64,000 nt of DNA, taken from contig NZ_JAHSTV010000005.1 in assembly GCF_019145235.1 (NCBI RefSeq), forward strand, positions 1-64,000, in the 5' to 3' direction. Numbering within the stretch: position 1 is the stretch's first letter; each line of letters starts with the position of its first letter. Shown piece by piece: positions 24,484-32,072 of this stretch. The stretch is from Pseudomonas farris (GTDB taxonomy: Bacteria; Pseudomonadota; Gammaproteobacteria; Pseudomonadales; Pseudomonadaceae). Under the pieces are notes generated by a model. It made no database searches. It had not been told where the DNA came from and saw only the letters and a program-made list of their open reading frames with translations. A program made the translations under genes and the position numbers.

Positions 24484-25881
24484 ATGAAGTACGGAACAAT
24501 AATTAGTACAGAACGACTTCGCCCAACCACAACGATCAGAGAGCACGACCTAACAACAGAAACGGAAAGCGACAAAGCACGAGTTTTATTTTCAGCTCCA
24601 TTTAGACGTCTTCAGAAAAAAGCTCAGGTATTCCCTTTAGAGTCAAACGCAGCAGTTCGAAGCCGCCTGACTCACTCTTTGGAAGTAGCAGCAGTTGGCC
24701 GACAGATAGCACAAAAAATCGCGAAAGAACTAGTTCACAGAACTGAAATAGCTGACTCGGATCCACTTGTAAATATAGTCGAGTGTGCTTGCCTTTTACA
24801 CGACATTGGCAATCCACCTTTTGGGCACTTTGGTGAAGCCGCTATTTCTAGCTGGTTCAAAAATAATGGGGCAGAGTCGAAGTCGTTTGAGCTACACAGA
24901 AAAAATTTTACTCCGTACTATTTAGACTTTGAGAATTTTGATGGCAACGCCCAAGGACTTAGAATCATTACTAAGCTCCAAGGAGAGGATCAATACGGGC
25001 TAAACCTCACATGCTCGACCATTGCCGCCTATTTGAAATATCCCCACTCTGAAAGCACTCGCGAAGCAGGCAAGAACAATTTTCACAAAAAACCTGGTTA
25101 CTTCCTTACCGAAGACGATTCTATAAAAGCAACATGGGACAAGCTAGAAATCCCACATCACGTAAGAAGCCCATTGACCTTCATAATGGAGGCAGCGGAT
25201 GATATTGCTTACTGCTTAAGTGACATTGAAGATGGAATTGAAAAAAACATAATAACCTTGGACCAGGTATTAATAGAAATAGGTAACGCGCTGGATAGCG
25301 ACGCCCAAATTCATTGGCAAGAAATGGTTTTGAAAGCAGAACAGTACAAAAACATAATTAACAAATTTATCTACATCAGAACCAATCTAATCAACAGAGC
25401 TACAACCATCGCAAAAGAATCATTTATTGAGAACTCCGCTGCTATTTTCTCAGGCAACTTCCACGAAACGCTCATTACAAAAAGCTCACTCGAATATAAA
25501 ATACTCAAGGCCGCTAGAGGCTTCGTAGCGCTAAAGGTATATACATCGAGAGAAGCAGAAGTAATAGAACTCTCAGGAAACAGCATAATAACAGGCTTAT
25601 TAGACAAGCTTTCACCATTATTAGAGCTAGACACTGAAAGCTTCCAAATAGTGTTGAATAAAGATACTGACGGAATCAAAGAGAACGGACTTCAAATTCA
25701 TTCCCGACTAATAAACCTGCTACCTTCTCAATGCAAAAAGTCATACAAGCACGAAGCCAGCATCAAACCAGATATGGAATGGATATACAGAGTTCATCTG
25801 ATAATCGACTACTTGTCAGGAATGACTGATGACTTTGCGTTAGAAATGTATCAAAAACTCATGGGCATTCGGACAACATGA
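24484..25881 (+). CDS. dgt: deoxyguanosinetriphosphate triphosphohydrolase (dGTPase), HD superfamily
   Basis: 465-residue HD-domain phosphohydrolase that should cleave dGTP (or other dNTPs) to the nucleoside and triphosphate. Seen directly: His64 in RSRLTHSLEV, His106-Asp107 in LLHDIGNPPFGHFGE, NFDGNAQGLRI at 151-161, and Asp239-Asp240 in MEAADDIAYCLSDIEDG, together the metal site of dGTPases. The start at 24484 has an ideal AAGGAG. Codon use (many AGA, ATA, TTA) is unlike its neighbours and marks recent transfer. It overlaps the next gene by 4 bp. Phage-defence dGTPases that drain dGTP are known; the island setting makes that role likely here, though a housekeeping dgt-like role cannot be excluded. 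Confidence 0.9.
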   Translation: MKYGTIISTERLRPTTTIREHDLTTETESDKARVLFSAPFRRLQKKAQVFPLESNAAVRSRLTHSLEVAAVGRQIAQKIAKELVHRTEIADSDPLVNIVECACLLHDIGNPPFGHFGEAAISSWFKNNGAESKSFELHRKNFTPYYLDFENFDGNAQGLRIITKLQGEDQYGLNLTCSTIAAYLKYPHSESTREAGKNNFHKKPGYFLTEDDSIKATWDKLEIPHHVRSPLTFIMEAADDIAYCLSDIEDGIEKNIITLDQVLIEIGNALDSDAQIHWQEMVLKAEQYKNIINKFIYIRTNLINRATTIAKESFIENSAAIFSGNFHETLITKSSLEYKILKAARGFVALKVYTSREAEVIELSGNSIITGLLDKLSPLLELDTESFQIVLNKDTDGIKENGLQIHSRLINLLPSQCKKSYKHEASIKPDMEWIYRVHLIIDYLSGMTDDFALEMYQKLMGIRTT

Positions 25882-26453
25882 CAATAGAGGCATCCCACCC
25901 ATTCATCCTAATAAGGGACTTGGCATCAACTCTGAATGACGATGCCGAGTTCGAGTTCAGCATTTATGAATATGAACCCCAGTCTATTCTGGACCATCGT
26001 GAAACAATCCGCATCACAGCTTGCTATTTAACCGAAGACATCATCAATAGAATTATAAATAAACTCCCCGAAAACAAAGAACTTGCAATACACTCATCAG
26101 TTCGCATTAATAAAAAACTATTTCACATACCAATGATAGACTTCGCGACGTCCGAGCGCGAAATATCAGAAAAACTGGACGTTATTAGACAGATACTGCC
26201 GCGAGAAATATTCAACGAATTATCTTTCTTTAACTCCGGAAGATCATGCCACGCTTACAGCTTGAAGCTTATTAAGCATAGCGATTGGGTGAGCTTTATG
26301 GGACGCCTCCTACTCATCTCAAAACCAAATGAAAATCAAATAATTGACACGCGATGGATTGGTCATCGACTACTTGCCGGGTATAGCAGCTTACGATGGA
26401 GCAACAATAGCGCCCAGTATCTAGCGCTTCCAAAAAAAATCAAGCTCGTTTAA
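25878..26453 (+). CDS. putative archaeo-eukaryotic primase (AEP)-like protein paired with dGTPase
   Basis: 191-residue protein coupled to the dGTPase by an ATGA overlap and equally AT-rich. I read AEP-type motifs: a hydrophobic strand ending in Asp88 (FHIPMIDF), Ser123-x-His125 in NSGRSCHAYSL, and Asp157 in NQIIDTRWIGH, followed by a SLRWSNN...LALP segment like the end of AEP catalytic cores. Motif I has a single acidic residue (D-F-A) where active primases have two, so chemistry may be altered. I recall a family labelled primase 1D-like but cannot verify it. There is no helicase or zinc partner. A nucleotide- or nucleic-acid-sensing partner for the dGTPase is my inference. Confidence 0.6.
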   Translation: MTIEASHPFILIRDLASTLNDDAEFEFSIYEYEPQSILDHRETIRITACYLTEDIINRIINKLPENKELAIHSSVRINKKLFHIPMIDFATSEREISEKLDVIRQILPREIFNELSFFNSGRSCHAYSLKLIKHSDWVSFMGRLLLISKPNENQIIDTRWIGHRLLAGYSSLRWSNNSAQYLALPKKIKLV

Positions 26454-26730
26454 CACACTGAATTTCCGTTTAATTGAAGGTCGCTACTCATAGAATTCTC
26501 CGACAAAAATTTGAGAAGGTATCACCTGTAAAAAATAAAAATTTAAGACTAGTTTATTTGCAGGTGCCTAAGAAACGCCCAACGTAGAATCTAACTTCCT
26601 CACATAAAACGCGTGCTGATATCAGCGATATATGCGCAAGCCTGTGAGAAAGAAACGGTTTGTTGGGATTTCTTACGTCCTCTACGTCGGGCTCCGGCTC
26701 TCTTCAAATTCATACGTAGAGGTAATAGGT
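26454..26730 (+). promoter_or_regulatory. control region upstream of the BRO gene
   Basis: No gene longer than a few codons is supported. It contains a 12-bp perfect palindrome GCTGATATCAGC at 26615-26626, a candidate repressor site, and the hairpin at 26679-26722. The left third is AT-rich like the dGTPase operon; the right part returns to host-like composition. Confidence 0.5.
26679..26722 (+). promoter_or_regulatory. hairpin able to sequester the ribosome binding site of the BRO leader ORF
   Basis: CCTCTACGT (26679-26687) is the exact complement of ACGTAGAGG (26714-26722). The second arm contains the AGAGG Shine-Dalgarno of the 18-codon ORF that starts at 26731. Pairing would block initiation; the loop is 26 bases with its own CGGGCTCCGG mini-stem. 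Confidence 0.6.
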
Positions 26731-26787
26731 ATGCTCACAGAAACTACACCCCGCTGCCCCCCCGCTGTGGAGATCGGCCATGTCTGA
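26731..26787 (+). CDS. 18-codon leader ORF coupled to the BRO gene
   Basis: Reads MLTETTPRCPPAVEIGHV and stops at TGA 26785-26787. Its ATG has a good ribosome binding site (GTAGAGGTAATAGGT), whereas the BRO ATG at 26780 lies inside it, out of frame, with only a weak site of its own. Translation of BRO therefore probably depends on ribosomes ending the leader. Confidence 0.55.
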   Translation: MLTETTPRCPPAVEIGHV

Positions 26788-27313
26788 GCCCTTCATCCCA
26801 ACAATCTTCACCCGCCAACACCTCCCCCTCCATGCCCTACTCTTGGAAAATCAACCATGGTTCTGCGCCCGCGATCTGGGTCGCTTAATGGGCGTCCATC
26901 TGAATGATCGCGTGGTCAGCAAACTGGATGAGGATCAACGGCATACATTGCTGATTGACTACCACGGCCAACCAGAGAAGCGGTTGATGCTCAGCGAATC
27001 CGGTGTATATGCGTTGCTGGTGTATCACTATGCGCCGGGGAATCGGTTGTTACGTGAGTGGTTGACTCATCAGGTAGTACCGGCCTTGCGCGATGCTAAG
27101 CAGTCGAAAAACGTGGATCGGCCAATGTTGAGTTTGTTGGATTGGCCGGAGATGTCGTTGAGTCTGTTGCATTGGCAGGATGAAGGTTGGATTCGGCTGC
27201 GGGACATGCCTTATCTGTTGCTCAATCGCACACGTCGGCGGGTCCCGGTGGTTAAGCCTTGGTGGCGGAAGGTTGTGGAGGTTTTTCAGTCTTCGAAGCA
27301 TTCGGTGGGTTAG
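26780..27313 (+). CDS. BRO-N domain protein (phage antirepressor-like)
   Basis: 177 residues. The N-terminal 105 residues form a BRO-N domain: FTRQHLPLHALLLENQPWFCARDLGRLMG, then LSESGVYALLVYHYAPGNRLLREWLTHQVVPALR. This is the DNA-binding half of phage antirepressors. The usual C-terminal antirepressor domain is replaced by about 70 residues rich in Trp, Leu and Arg, ending in a basic stretch. Such solitary short BRO genes occur widely in Pseudomonas, often next to islands or prophage remnants. The role is probably transcriptional, with unknown targets. It is convergent with the endonuclease gene. Confidence 0.85.
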   Translation: MSEPFIPTIFTRQHLPLHALLLENQPWFCARDLGRLMGVHLNDRVVSKLDEDQRHTLLIDYHGQPEKRLMLSESGVYALLVYHYAPGNRLLREWLTHQVVPALRDAKQSKNVDRPMLSLLDWPEMSLSLLHWQDEGWIRLRDMPYLLLNRTRRRVPVVKPWWRKVVEVFQSSKHSVG

Positions 27314-27392
27314 AACGTATTTGTAGAATCGCTTTAGCGATGCCCGGTCTTTTCTGTAGGAGTTTTCGTAGGCAATCGTAATGGCCACTCAG

Positions 27393-27422
27393 TATCGCCG
27401 AGGGTTTTCACCCCTCGGCGAT
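27393..27422. terminator. strong hairpin between convergent BRO and endonuclease genes
   Basis: TATCGCCGAGGG-TTTTCA-CCCCTCGGCGATG: an 11-bp GC-rich stem with a 5-6 base loop. There is no T-tract on either side, so it may be a rho-dependent or processing hairpin rather than a classical terminator. Confidence 0.5.
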
Positions 27423-27449
27423 GTTATGAGCGTAAAGAAGAAAGCTCAA

Positions 27450-28547
27450 TCAACCTTCAATTGCTTCCAACCGTAGCTTCAGACTCTCATTCACCAACGC
27501 TCCGTGCACTCCAGAATGAATTTCCCGATGGCAACTTGGGCACACAGCCCCCACATAGCGTGGGTGATCTAACCCACCATCTGAGAGCCGGTTTACGTGA
27601 TGTGGCTCTAAGTAGGGTGTGCCATCCTTTTTCATAAAAGGAGCCGGCATCTTACAGCTCTCGCATTCCCCCTGAGCACGCATCAGTACATAGTGGGCAA
27701 CCTTTCGGCTGCGCTGATAGATCTTACGCGGAGCGGATTGCCCTAACTCATCACTGCAAGGCTTACATGCAGCCAGCGCAGCCAATCTCGCAGCAGCCAG
27801 AGAGTCGGGAAGGTCATCCTTATCCTCATCCTCTTCTTCAGCCTCAATCATTCCACGAGGAATACCCACAGGAACTAACCGAAAAACAATCGCCGTCCGC
27901 GCCTGACCACTCACATCCGGCTGGGTCCGGTTAAACATATCGGCGCACGAAAACTCGCCCTCGTAAGCGTAGCCATTACCTTTGCCGAGGGACTTAAACA
28001 AGTGCAGCGCTCGGCCAACCTCGGCATGCTCAGCAATGGCTCGGTTGCCTCGGATCAAAGTCATCGGCCCGCGTTGCCCTTCACCGGTATAGAAGTAGGC
28101 GCCGTCTTCCCAATGGTCGGCGTACCCGTATTGCTCACCGCTATCGCCCGTGAACAAAAAAATCACAGGGTAGGTAGCGGACGCTGCAATGCCGCTTTGC
28201 AGGCTCCCACCGAACGGTCCATTGATCTCAGTTTTTCGGTCGTAAACAGCCCCCGGCGTGAACTGCAACACCGGCTCGCCGTCCCCACGCGGTAACTCCA
28301 CAATAGTGAAGCCTCGCTTCTCTAGGTAACTGTTGGTCGGGTGCCCACCGGAGAATTCGCCTACGGCAATGCCGGTAGCCAGAGAGACGATTTTCTTCGC
28401 CGGATACAGTTCACCACCCGCGTGAACGGCGTAACGGTGAGCTAAGTTATTTTCCCAGCCCTGCCACTCGCGCTTACTCCGAAATTTACGATCAAACTCC
28501 AGCATTGCTTTGTCTATTCGTTCCTTCGAAACCGATTTGATCGCCAC
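27450..28547 (-). CDS. SRA-like/HNH restriction endonuclease (ScoMcrA-like, type IV)
   Basis: 365 residues from a GTG at 28547 preceded by AAGGG. Three parts are visible: an N-terminal head (about 1-85), an SRA-like domain (about 90-225; GPFGGSLQSGIAAS and YADHWEDGAYFYTGEGQRGPM), and a C-terminal HNH nuclease (about 285-350) with CESCKMPAPF, LEPHHVNRLSDGG and CPSCHREIHSG, giving two Cys pairs plus the His-His catalytic site. This architecture is that of McrA-type enzymes that cut DNA carrying modified cytosine or phosphorothioate. A restriction role against modified phage or foreign DNA follows. An acidic linker (EAEEEDEDKDDL) joins SRA and HNH. Confidence 0.88.
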   Translation of the reverse strand: MAIKSVSKERIDKAMLEFDRKFRSKREWQGWENNLAHRYAVHAGGELYPAKKIVSLATGIAVGEFSGGHPTNSYLEKRGFTIVELPRGDGEPVLQFTPGAVYDRKTEINGPFGGSLQSGIAASATYPVIFLFTGDSGEQYGYADHWEDGAYFYTGEGQRGPMTLIRGNRAIAEHAEVGRALHLFKSLGKGNGYAYEGEFSCADMFNRTQPDVSGQARTAIVFRLVPVGIPRGMIEAEEEDEDKDDLPDSLAAARLAALAACKPCSDELGQSAPRKIYQRSRKVAHYVLMRAQGECESCKMPAPFMKKDGTPYLEPHHVNRLSDGGLDHPRYVGAVCPSCHREIHSGVHGALVNESLKLRLEAIEG

Positions 28548-28574
28548 GAGTGCTGCCCTTTATCGACAATTGCT

Positions 28575-28590
28575 GTAGGAAAATTCCTAC
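28575..28590. promoter_or_regulatory. palindrome upstream of the endonuclease gene
   Basis: GTAGGAA-AA-TTCCTAC, a 16-bp inverted repeat 27 bp from the GTG start of the endonuclease gene; candidate operator. Confidence 0.4.
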
Positions 28591-28649
28591 CACCGCCAAA
28601 GTACCAAAGGGTTTCAATACGTAACAGGGCGAAGAGCCATTATTTCTAA

Positions 28650-28669
28650 GCGCTATTGCTCAATAGCGC
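28650..28669. promoter_or_regulatory. inverted repeat in the divergent region
   Basis: GCGCTATTG-CT-CAATAGCGC, a 9-bp-arm inverted repeat between the divergent endonuclease and unknown genes; candidate operator or hairpin for the plus-strand transcript. Confidence 0.45.
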
Positions 28670-28732
28670 GTGCGCCATAACTCACTACCCGCTATTAATA
28701 CCTTCCTCACCTCTCACGGACCCGAGCCCGCC

Positions 28733-29722
28733 ATGAAATTCGACCTCGCCTACTGCCTCAGCCTCGACGACAAACTGTCGATCTATGACGTGCGCGATTT
28801 GAATTTCGACGAGACGATGGAGTTCGATTCCGCCAAGGAGCACTTCCAGTGCCCCTACGATGCTTGCCGTTCGGCGTTTGATACGACCAATGTGTTGGGG
28901 ACGTTCAACGCCAAGAATGTGAATTACGTGCGCACGCCGCACTTCAAGAACATTCCCAGCACGCGGCATGTCGAGGGTTGTCCTTATGTCAGTCTGAAAA
29001 CGCCGGCGTCGGGCCTGGAGGCGGACGGTGCGGAATCGGATGACAGTCGGGAGGAGCATTTTCCGTCGGAGTTGTTGCTGACTCGGCGTGAGTATGTGCG
29101 TAAGCCCTCCAGCCCGGCGGTGGCGGCGGATGTTATGCGCGATGAGCCGCGAGTGCCTTCAGCGACCAGTAACGTCGAGCATCCGAGCCGGGAGTCGGCG
29201 CCGGACAAGACCAGTGTCTTCGCCCATCCGGTGGAGTGTTTTGTGTCGAACTTCGAGGACAAGGAGTTGCTCAAGCGCATGCCGCTGAAGATTGGCGAGC
29301 ACACGGCGCCTTATGGGTCGTTCTTCAAGAAGATCGAATACCTGCAGGACAACAAGGGGTTGATTTACTGGGGAAAAATCAAGGAGATCAAGGATTACAC
29401 CCAGAGCTTTCGCATCGATTTCGAACAGAAGGTCTGGTTCAAGCAACCGGACGAGGCGAAGAAGAAGCCTTACTCGGTGAATGTTTACCTGAGCAAGAAG
29501 CTGATCGACAACTACCGCAAGCGCAAAGCGTTTCTGGAAGAGATCAAGCATGCCGTCGACAGTGAGGCGCAGTTGTATTGCTTCTTTTATGGGGTAACGC
29601 CGGAGTTGAAGCAGGTGCCGAGCAAGAAAAACCCCGAACAGACGTTCGGGGTGTTTAGCGCGAATATTGAGAATCTGGATCACTTCATTATTCGTGAAGC
29701 GCCGGGGTTGGCGGCGGGCTAG
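28733..29722 (+). CDS. unknown protein with N-terminal CoiA-like zinc site
   Basis: 329 residues from the ATG at 28733. I do not recognise the family with certainty. Near the N-terminus Cys40 and Cys45 (FQCPYDACRSAF), His70 (TPHFKN), His79 and Cys83 (RHVEGCPY) make a plausible zinc site resembling the CoiA-type zinc finger that often precedes nuclease domains. A low-complexity Ser/Glu/Pro-rich linker (about 90-165) follows. The C-terminal 160 residues are rich in Lys, Tyr and Phe (LIYWGKIKEIKDYTQSFRIDF, ANIENLDHFIIRE), perhaps an OB-like nucleic-acid-binding fold. No nuclease motif is evident. It is divergent from the SRA-HNH endonuclease, so a defence or DNA-repair role is possible. Confidence 0.7.
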   Translation: MKFDLAYCLSLDDKLSIYDVRDLNFDETMEFDSAKEHFQCPYDACRSAFDTTNVLGTFNAKNVNYVRTPHFKNIPSTRHVEGCPYVSLKTPASGLEADGAESDDSREEHFPSELLLTRREYVRKPSSPAVAADVMRDEPRVPSATSNVEHPSRESAPDKTSVFAHPVECFVSNFEDKELLKRMPLKIGEHTAPYGSFFKKIEYLQDNKGLIYWGKIKEIKDYTQSFRIDFEQKVWFKQPDEAKKKPYSVNVYLSKKLIDNYRKRKAFLEEIKHAVDSEAQLYCFFYGVTPELKQVPSKKNPEQTFGVFSANIENLDHFIIREAPGLAAG

Positions 29723-29725
29723 GAA

Positions 29726-30916
29726 TTAGTTCTGAGGCAGTTGGAGTTTGACCGCGCCGGGATGTTGCTTGACCACGGCGTACGGCAGCACTGACCAACC
29801 CGGATCATCGCAATTGCGTTGCACGCGGGCGAAGTACGGTCCCAGGTACAGGCCTTTGGCGGTGAAGTGCCAGTTGGAATAACCCCAAACACTTTCGTCG
29901 GTGTAGTCGCAGTCATTCTCGTCCGTCGGTTTCTGCATTTCGCCGGGGTACAGTGTGGTGAATTGTTTGATCAGCCACGGCACGAACACTTCGCGCTGAT
30001 AGGTGAATCGCGCGTTGCTCTCTTCCTCGGTCAAGGATGTGTCGCCCGCGCTGTCGCGATCGGCGTGCAGCAGTGGCTTGCCTTTGCCAACCCACAGCAC
30101 GTCGTCCAGCGACAGGCTATGACCGGTGTGAACGTCGAGGTTGATCGGTGAATCGCCAAAATCCGGGTGAGCGCCGCCGCAGCTGTAGCTGGTGGCGATG
30201 CTCAGGCTGACCACATCGGGCGATAGGAATTGGGGGCTGACACCTTGGTCGAACTCGGCATATTGCCCACCTTGCAGCAAACAGCCGTGATAGCTGATGA
30301 CTTCGCTCCAGAGCCGCTCCAACAATTGCTGATTGACCCGCTGCTGGTCGGCTTTCGGGTAGCCGGACTCGATGCTGAACATGGAGAGAGTGGACTCGGG
30401 CTGCGTCCACCATTGCAGGTCGTAGCCCATGAAGGACTCTTTCTTGCCCGGTTTGAGCTTCAAGCCTTGCAGGCGAAGATATTCATAAGGATCGCTTTTC
30501 GGGAGCGCGGCGATGAAGGGCAAGGCGTCCGCCGCCGGTGCCGGCAGCTTGGCCTCGGTCAACTGCATTTGCAGGATTTTACCCTTGGGGCTTTTCCATT
30601 CGCCCTGCCAGCCGTTGGCCGTTTCTTGCAGCTTCAGGGTCGGCAGGGGTTTGTCGTCGCCGTAGCGGTTGTTGCCTTCGGTTAGCGTCAGGGTCTCTTC
30701 TTGCAGCGAACCGCTCAGCTCCAGGTCGCGATGGTACTTTTCATAGAAGTAGCGGCCGGTCACTTCGTCAGGCTGAAAGAGGTTCATTTCCAGCACGATT
30801 GGCATCTTGCCCAGCGTGCCGGTGAACACTCGTCTCCCATCCTCGGCATGAGCAGTGGAACACAGCATGAGTAACAACGCGGCGACTGGCGCCAGACGTA
30901 ACAATCCTTTGAGCAT
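29726..30916 (-). CDS. exported DUF3298-type protein
   Basis: 396 residues from the ATG at 30916, chosen because it begins a clear signal peptide (MLKGLLRLAPVAALLLMLCSTAHA); the frame is open further upstream. The C-terminal half has the DUF3298/RsiV-like signature CGGAHPDFGDSPINLDVHTGHSLSLDDVLW. A Cys in LLMLCSTAHA could be a lipobox-like site, but the spacing favours ordinary cleavage after AHA. Periplasmic; function unknown. Members of related families bind lysozyme or cell-wall fragments, which is only a hint. It ends 3 bp from the convergent unknown gene. Confidence 0.8.
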   Translation of the reverse strand: MLKGLLRLAPVAALLLMLCSTAHAEDGRRVFTGTLGKMPIVLEMNLFQPDEVTGRYFYEKYHRDLELSGSLQEETLTLTEGNNRYGDDKPLPTLKLQETANGWQGEWKSPKGKILQMQLTEAKLPAPAADALPFIAALPKSDPYEYLRLQGLKLKPGKKESFMGYDLQWWTQPESTLSMFSIESGYPKADQQRVNQQLLERLWSEVISYHGCLLQGGQYAEFDQGVSPQFLSPDVVSLSIATSYSCGGAHPDFGDSPINLDVHTGHSLSLDDVLWVGKGKPLLHADRDSAGDTSLTEEESNARFTYQREVFVPWLIKQFTTLYPGEMQKPTDENDCDYTDESVWGYSNWHFTAKGLYLGPYFARVQRNCDDPGWSVLPYAVVKQHPGAVKLQLPQN

Positions 30917-31029
30917 TAATCGATCCCTGAATGAGTCGGAAGCAGCGCCGGCAGGTTGAAGGCGGCGCAGGTTGAACGAGGACGGATTATGGCGAGGTTG
31001 CAGGAGGGAATCGAGCTTCATTGCGCACT

Positions 31030-31848
31030 TCACTTCATCGCCATACTGAGCATCACCACCACCAGCAAACCAATATAAACCCGCGCATGCACCCGATCCG
31101 GTATCCGCCCGATCCACGGCGTGGCCAGCCGAATCCCTACCAGCGACCCAGCCGTCAGCACCAAAAACGCCAGCACATCCACATAACCGATAAACCACGG
31201 CCCCAGATCAAACTCGGTAAACCCCGCCATCGCCATGTAAGTCAGCGTCCCGGCCACCGCAACCGGCAGACTCAACGGATTGGCCATGGACGTTGCCCGA
31301 GACATGCTCAGCCCACAACGCCGCAATAACGGCACGGTCATGACGCTGCCGCCCACGCCGAGAAACGTGGCGATGGTGCCGATGCCTACACCGCCGCCAG
31401 ACACTTCTGCCCTGCCCAATCGCCGTGGGATTACGGCGTCGGACTGTGTAAGAAAACCGCGTCGGAACAAGCAGTCCAGTATCGTCACGCCGAGGTAGGC
31501 GATGAAGGCAAAACGGATCAGCTCGCCACTCGCCCACATTGCAGCAACGGCTCCGACGATCGCGCCCAGGCCGATGAACCCGCCCAACGGCCACACGTAA
31601 CGGCGAATGAGATTACCGGCGCGTTGATGTTTTGCGGTGGCGATCAGGGCGTTGACGATCATCACGCAGGTCGAGGTGGCCACGGCGATGTGCATCGCCG
31701 ATTGGCTGACGGGATCGTCGGCGCCGTGACTGGCCGTGAGCATGCGGTACAGCAAGGGCACGACGACGAATCCGCCGCCGAAGCCGAACAGCACGGCGGT
31801 GACGCCGGTCATGCAGCCGAAGAGTGCCAGCAAGAGGTAGAAGAACAT
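31030..31848 (-). CDS. TauE/SafE-family anion exporter
   Basis: 272-residue membrane protein from the ATG at 31848 (MFFYLLLALFGCMTGVTAVL); the upstream open frame runs into a REP and is not used. There are about eight hydrophobic segments in two homologous halves, with the family's GGGVGIGTIATFLGVGGSVMTVPLL motif starting the second half. It should export sulfite, sulfonates or other organic anions across the inner membrane. Substrate not deducible. Divergent from an AraC-type regulator that may control it. Confidence 0.9.
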   Translation of the reverse strand: MFFYLLLALFGCMTGVTAVLFGFGGGFVVVPLLYRMLTASHGADDPVSQSAMHIAVATSTCVMIVNALIATAKHQRAGNLIRRYVWPLGGFIGLGAIVGAVAAMWASGELIRFAFIAYLGVTILDCLFRRGFLTQSDAVIPRRLGRAEVSGGGVGIGTIATFLGVGGSVMTVPLLRRCGLSMSRATSMANPLSLPVAVAGTLTYMAMAGFTEFDLGPWFIGYVDVLAFLVLTAGSLVGIRLATPWIGRIPDRVHARVYIGLLVVVMLSMAMK

Positions 31849-31884
31849 CGCGCATCGTCCGTTGGTTGAGAGTGAAAGAACAAT

Positions 31885-31980
31885 CCATGTGGGAGCGGGC
31901 TTGCTCGCGAAGACGGCGGCACAGTCAACATTGATTTCGCCTGACACACCGCTTTCGCGAGCAAGCCCGCTCCCACATGG
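31885..31980. repeat. REP doublet (REPIN)
   Basis: Inverted CCATGTGGGAGCGGGCTTGC elements flanking a spacer containing ACAGTCAACATTGAT. The same spacer occurs in the copy at 32881, showing that the two are recent relatives. Confidence 0.9.
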
Positions 31981-32072
31981 ATTGCTCTTAACTTACTGGT
32001 ATTAGGGCTTGGCCTGCTTCAGCAAGTAAGCCAATAATGTTTGCGTTTACGCCAACTGCTGGATGCCGCTCG

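Noticed and set aside
26613..26888. 91-codon frame across the BRO leader region
   Set aside because: Out of frame with both the leader and the BRO gene, no ribosome binding site; its product is rich in Pro/Arg and looks non-coding.
24484..28547. Prophage or integrative element
   Set aside because: There is no integrase, structural phage gene, tRNA target or flanking direct repeat that I can see; only a BRO gene hints at phage origin.
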